A stretch of 64,000 nt of DNA from Hybos culiciformis (lineage: Eukaryota > Arthropoda > Insecta > Diptera > Hybotidae). The notes beneath the pieces are model-generated. The model searched no databases. It saw only the letters and a program-made list of their open reading frames with translations, and was not told the DNA's origin. The translations under genes and the position numbers were made by a program. Each line of letters opens with the position of its first letter. The stretch's first letter is position 1. Below are positions 62,184-64,000 of the stretch, in pieces. Location: positions 125,225,812 to 125,289,811 of the forward strand of contig OZ023273.1 of the NCBI GenBank assembly GCA_964007475.1, written 5' to 3'.

Positions 62184-64000
62184 TAACTTTGGTTTACATT
62201 TTTAACTATATAGACTAAAAGTTAGTTTGTTTGGAGCAGTGAAAAAGATTTCAAAATTATAATAATTTTTTTAAGGGTTTTTATAAAAAATATCAAAATA
62301 TATAATAATAAAATATATTAACTATAAAAAATATTTTTTCAATAAAATCTCATCCAATTCTTATGGAACATTCTCCATCAGAAAAATTCTTAAAAATTAA
62401 AATGATACGAAAACGATTTTCCTCTATTAGTGAATATCTTACTATCTTTCTGTCCAAAATTAATACGAAAAATGAAACATATTTGATTTCAGAAATTTTT
62501 TTCTACATTTAATTAATTATGATTTGATTCCTAAATTAAAGTAGGTAGTTCGTAATAAAGATAATCATATAATGTAATATTTTTATAAACTTACACATAC
62601 CACGCAAATGAGATACAATATAAATAAAATGTTGATCAATGTTCAAATTGCATAACGAAGACGATCTTTTTATGCAAGAAGTGGCTAACCATTTGCGGCT
62701 TTATATAAATCACTATACAACTATTAGACCGAAGATTTAGTGTATTCGAAATTTATATATTTATTTTATCACTAAACTATAATATTATGGAAATCTTTCC
62801 AGTTTTTGCATTGTTTGGTAAATCGTGAAAATCACTTTAAACTAAAAATAAAAATCATTATAATTTATAATGGATATACATGTTAAAAAAAAATTACATG
62901 ACGTTTTGTTTTATTTCATAATTAAAAAATTATCTCTAAATAGATTCTATTACACATAATTGAACAGAAAAAAAATAAATCTAGTATTGTTTTCATAATG
63001 TTGTTGTCAATGAAAATAATTTTTTTTTGTTGTTCTTTGTTGCAGTTTCGCTATTCTTAGTTTCCTTGGAAAATTTTTTCATTATGTAAAATAAAATAAT
63101 GTCTTTTTTTTTTCAACAACTTGGAAGTTTTAATTTAGATTTATAAAATTTTAATATTTTTACATTTTTTAAAATTTGTTACAATTTATACAAAGATTCC
63201 CTTTTCATAAATTACATAATATAATATTTTGAATATACATTAAGTCCAAGGCTTTAAATTAGGAAGTTTTTATACTATATTACAGTTTAGTAGAAAATCA
63301 ATTAGCATGATATAGTCTTATTAAAATCATAATTTTTTATTATAAAATTCAATTATTATGAAGAAAAAAAAAACCCACAATCAATGTCAACTATTGAAGC
63401 CTAAAGAATAAAATTTATTTACAGAGATTTTATGAAACCCATTAAAAAAAAAACAAAAAAAAAATTAAAACACTTTAGCTCTTTAATAATTTTTTTTTGT
63501 TAGAAAAGCATTAAATTATTTTTCTTGATAACACATGAAAGAATTAATCGTGCAGAAAGAGATTCGAGGTCAAATGGCAATTTAATGTAATAGCAGCATA
63601 AAAACGATTCATAAATAAAATACATATTTTTTTTATGAAAACTTAAACTAAACTTAATTAATTGAACAGAAAAAAAAAAGATTTTTTTTAATTTAAAAAT
63701 TACATCGATAGGAAGTAGAAAAATATGTTATTTATTTTTAAAACAAAAAAAATCTAAACATTAATGTAACACTCATTGTAGACAAATCCACTCACTAAAA
63801 GTTTATGTAAATTTTAACAGCTGTAACCCTATACAGTTGACAAAGGTCAATCAGCTTCTTGTTTATTTAAATTTTAAAAAATTAAGACAAATTGAATACA
63901 TAACTTATATTTTGAGATTTAACTATTCATATTTTGATTATTGCAACTGATTATTTTCATAAAACTAAAAATATCTATGTAATTGTATCTAAGCAAACAC
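62184..64000. other. A/T-rich non-coding sequence
   Basis: No feature recognised up to the window edge. Confidence 0.5.

Overview
This is a strongly A+T-rich eukaryotic genome window, and the genes point to an insect. Two spliced angiotensin-converting-enzyme (ACE/Ance) family genes lie on the plus strand, and two spliced genes for secreted Pro-Val/His repeat proteins of insect cuticle or matrix type lie on the minus strand. Introns have GT..AG ends, many are 55-70 nt long, and the intergenic DNA is full of small transposable elements. In Drosophila, Ance and Ance-3 are neighbours, so the pair here suggests a conserved Ance cluster. Diptera is my best guess, but the order is not proven.

Layout. 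(1) 1-3003 is A/T-rich non-coding DNA with one small foldback. (2) 3004-4323 is a short non-autonomous LTR retrotransposon with near-identical 252-bp LTRs. It ends 27 nt before the start codon of the first ACE gene. (3) 4351-7209 is a complete 7-exon Ance-like gene (624 aa) with intact catalytic residues. (4) 7351-12054 is a transposon-rich block: a TIR element with tRNA-like modules and a nested hAT MITE, a tandem-repeat Helitron-like block, a foldback MITE and a second TIR element. (5) 13800-18490 is an Ance-3-like gene of 8 exons with an Asn-rich N-terminal spacer. Its ACE domain stops at a conserved intron position, so the last ~110 residues are missing. (6) 19859-21241 and 41562-42996 (minus) are two paralogous Val-Pro/His-rich repeat genes whose initiator exons I could not place. 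(7) The rest is long A/T-rich non-coding DNA with a hAT-like MITE (35298-36072), two more members of the tRNA-core TIR family (50832-52041 and 53273-54117), nested foldbacks near 60.6 kb and a Harbinger-like MITE (61761-62183).

The most unusual signal is a set of four TA-flanked TIR elements (7351-8884, 11288-12054, 50832-52041, 53273-54117). They share a small central core: a Pol III-type module in antisense followed by a block resembling AAATAGAAAATATAAATT. Their arms are unrelated, and each pair of arms is saturated with its own short motif in both orientations. In one member the tRNA-like sequence is largely replaced by a stretch that closely resembles 5S rRNA. Nothing here is prokaryotic, and I found no CRISPR, rRNA operon or bona fide tRNA gene.
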